In this document: piece by piece, positions 63,692 through 64,000 of the stretch | Position numbering within the stretch: position 1 is the first letter of the stretch | Layout of the letters: every line of letters starts with the position of its first letter | Assembly (NCBI GenBank): GCA_022782405.1 | Contig: JALFNK010000003.1 | Span: 1 to 64,000, forward strand | Length of the DNA: 64,000 nt | Source: Alistipes sp. | GTDB taxonomy: Bacteria > Bacteroidota > Bacteroidia > Bacteroidales > Rikenellaceae | Reading direction: 5' to 3' | Position numbers and translations under genes: made by a program | Notes under the pieces: model-generated | Database searches by the model: none | The model's input: only the letters and a program-made list of their open reading frames with translations | Told to the model about the DNA's origin: nothing

Positions 63692-64000
63692 ATGGCCGGA
63701 ATCAAATGCATCGGTATCCTGACCTCGGGCGGCGACGCCCCCGGAATGAATGCGGCAATTCGTGCGGTAACGCGCAGCGCAATCTATAACGGGTTCTCCG
63801 TAAAGGGAATCATGAGAGGATACAAAGGACTGGTGTTCAATGAAATAGTAGAATTCAAATCCCAAAGTGTCAGCAACATCATCCAATTGGGCGGCACGAT
63901 CCTCAAAACGGCCCGCTGCAAGGAGTTCACGACTGCGGAAGGCCGGAAGGCCGCCTATGAGAACATGACGGCGGCCGGAATCGACGCCCTGGTGGTCATC
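63692..64000 (+). CDS. pfkA: 6-phosphofructokinase, N-terminal part (runs off window)
   Basis: 103 codons are visible. [20 protein letters not shown] is the ATP-binding start of PfkA, followed by [10 protein letters not shown] and the [14 protein letters not shown] loop. It phosphorylates fructose-6-phosphate in glycolysis. The catalytic TIDND region lies beyond the window end. Confidence 0.93.
   Translation, partial: MAGIKCIGILTSGGDAPGMNAAIRAVTRSAIYNGFSVKGIMRGYKGLVFNEIVEFKSQSVSNIIQLGGTILKTARCKEFTTAEGRKAAYENMTAAGIDALVVI

Overview
The window comes from a Bacteroidota chromosome, most likely a gut Rikenellaceae/Alistipes-type organism. The phylum call rests on several intact Bacteroidota promoters (TTTG, 19-21 bp, TAnnTTTG) and on characteristic families: DUF4290, DUF4492 next to cydAB, DUF5723, a DUF4252 ECF-sigma operon, PspC/DUF2807 clusters and TPR lipoproteins ending in a helix-turn-helix-like region. 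The genus is inferred from content only. Most of the window is GC-rich and densely coding. Two stretches (about 1-5760 and 27450-37200) are AT-richer and carry mobile or accessory DNA.

1-5760 is one end of an integrative element beside an initiator tRNA. It holds a tyrosine recombinase, an SF2-type helicase whose P-loop has Ala in place of Lys, and a protein whose three conserved blocks resemble the palm motifs of family-A DNA polymerases and T7-type RNA polymerases. This helicase/polymerase-like pair is one of the two most interesting parts of the window.

5767-26890 is core chromosome: tRNA-fMet, cysteine synthase, a five-gene heterodisulfide-reductase-like (HdrC-HdrB-HdrA-HdrC-HdrD) cluster, folA-thyA-lpxH, a cysteine-less thioredoxin-fold lipoprotein, DUF4290, an NtrC-like regulator without a DNA-binding domain, gph-nhaC, DUF4492-cydAB, fabI, a TPR regulator and a lipoprotein.

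27450-36840 is an accessory island bounded by two decayed insertion sequences (IS3 family on the left, IS1182-like on the right). Inside is an array of truncated RHS tips with C-terminal toxin domains (a JAB-type H-x-H-P-S-G domain and an HExxH metallopeptidase). Each toxin is followed by a small exported or lipoprotein candidate immunity gene, and further orphan immunity-like genes and broken RHS tips lie downstream. No full-length RHS backbone is visible. This polymorphic-toxin cassette array is the second highlight.

37199-47038 is a complete Kdp potassium-uptake locus: an NtrC-type regulator, three tiny membrane proteins (one is KdpF), KdpA, KdpB, KdpC, an outer-membrane protein, a truncated KdpD sensor and a separate histidine kinase. 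47291-64000 returns to core functions: tRNA-Leu, uvrC, a lipoprotein plus DUF5723 pair, a patatin, 5-formyl-THF cyclo-ligase, the succinate dehydrogenase/fumarate reductase operon, an ECF sigma/anti-sigma/OMP/DUF4252 operon, a small transaldolase, a PspC-PspC-PadR-DUF2807-PspC envelope-stress-type operon, and the start of pfkA, which runs off the window.

Functional links: cydAB, SdhCAB/FrdCAB and the Hdr-like cluster point to anaerobic or microaerobic quinone-linked electron transfer. folA, thyA and the 5-formyl-THF cyclo-ligase are folate functions. Everything here is read by eye from sequence; no database search was run.
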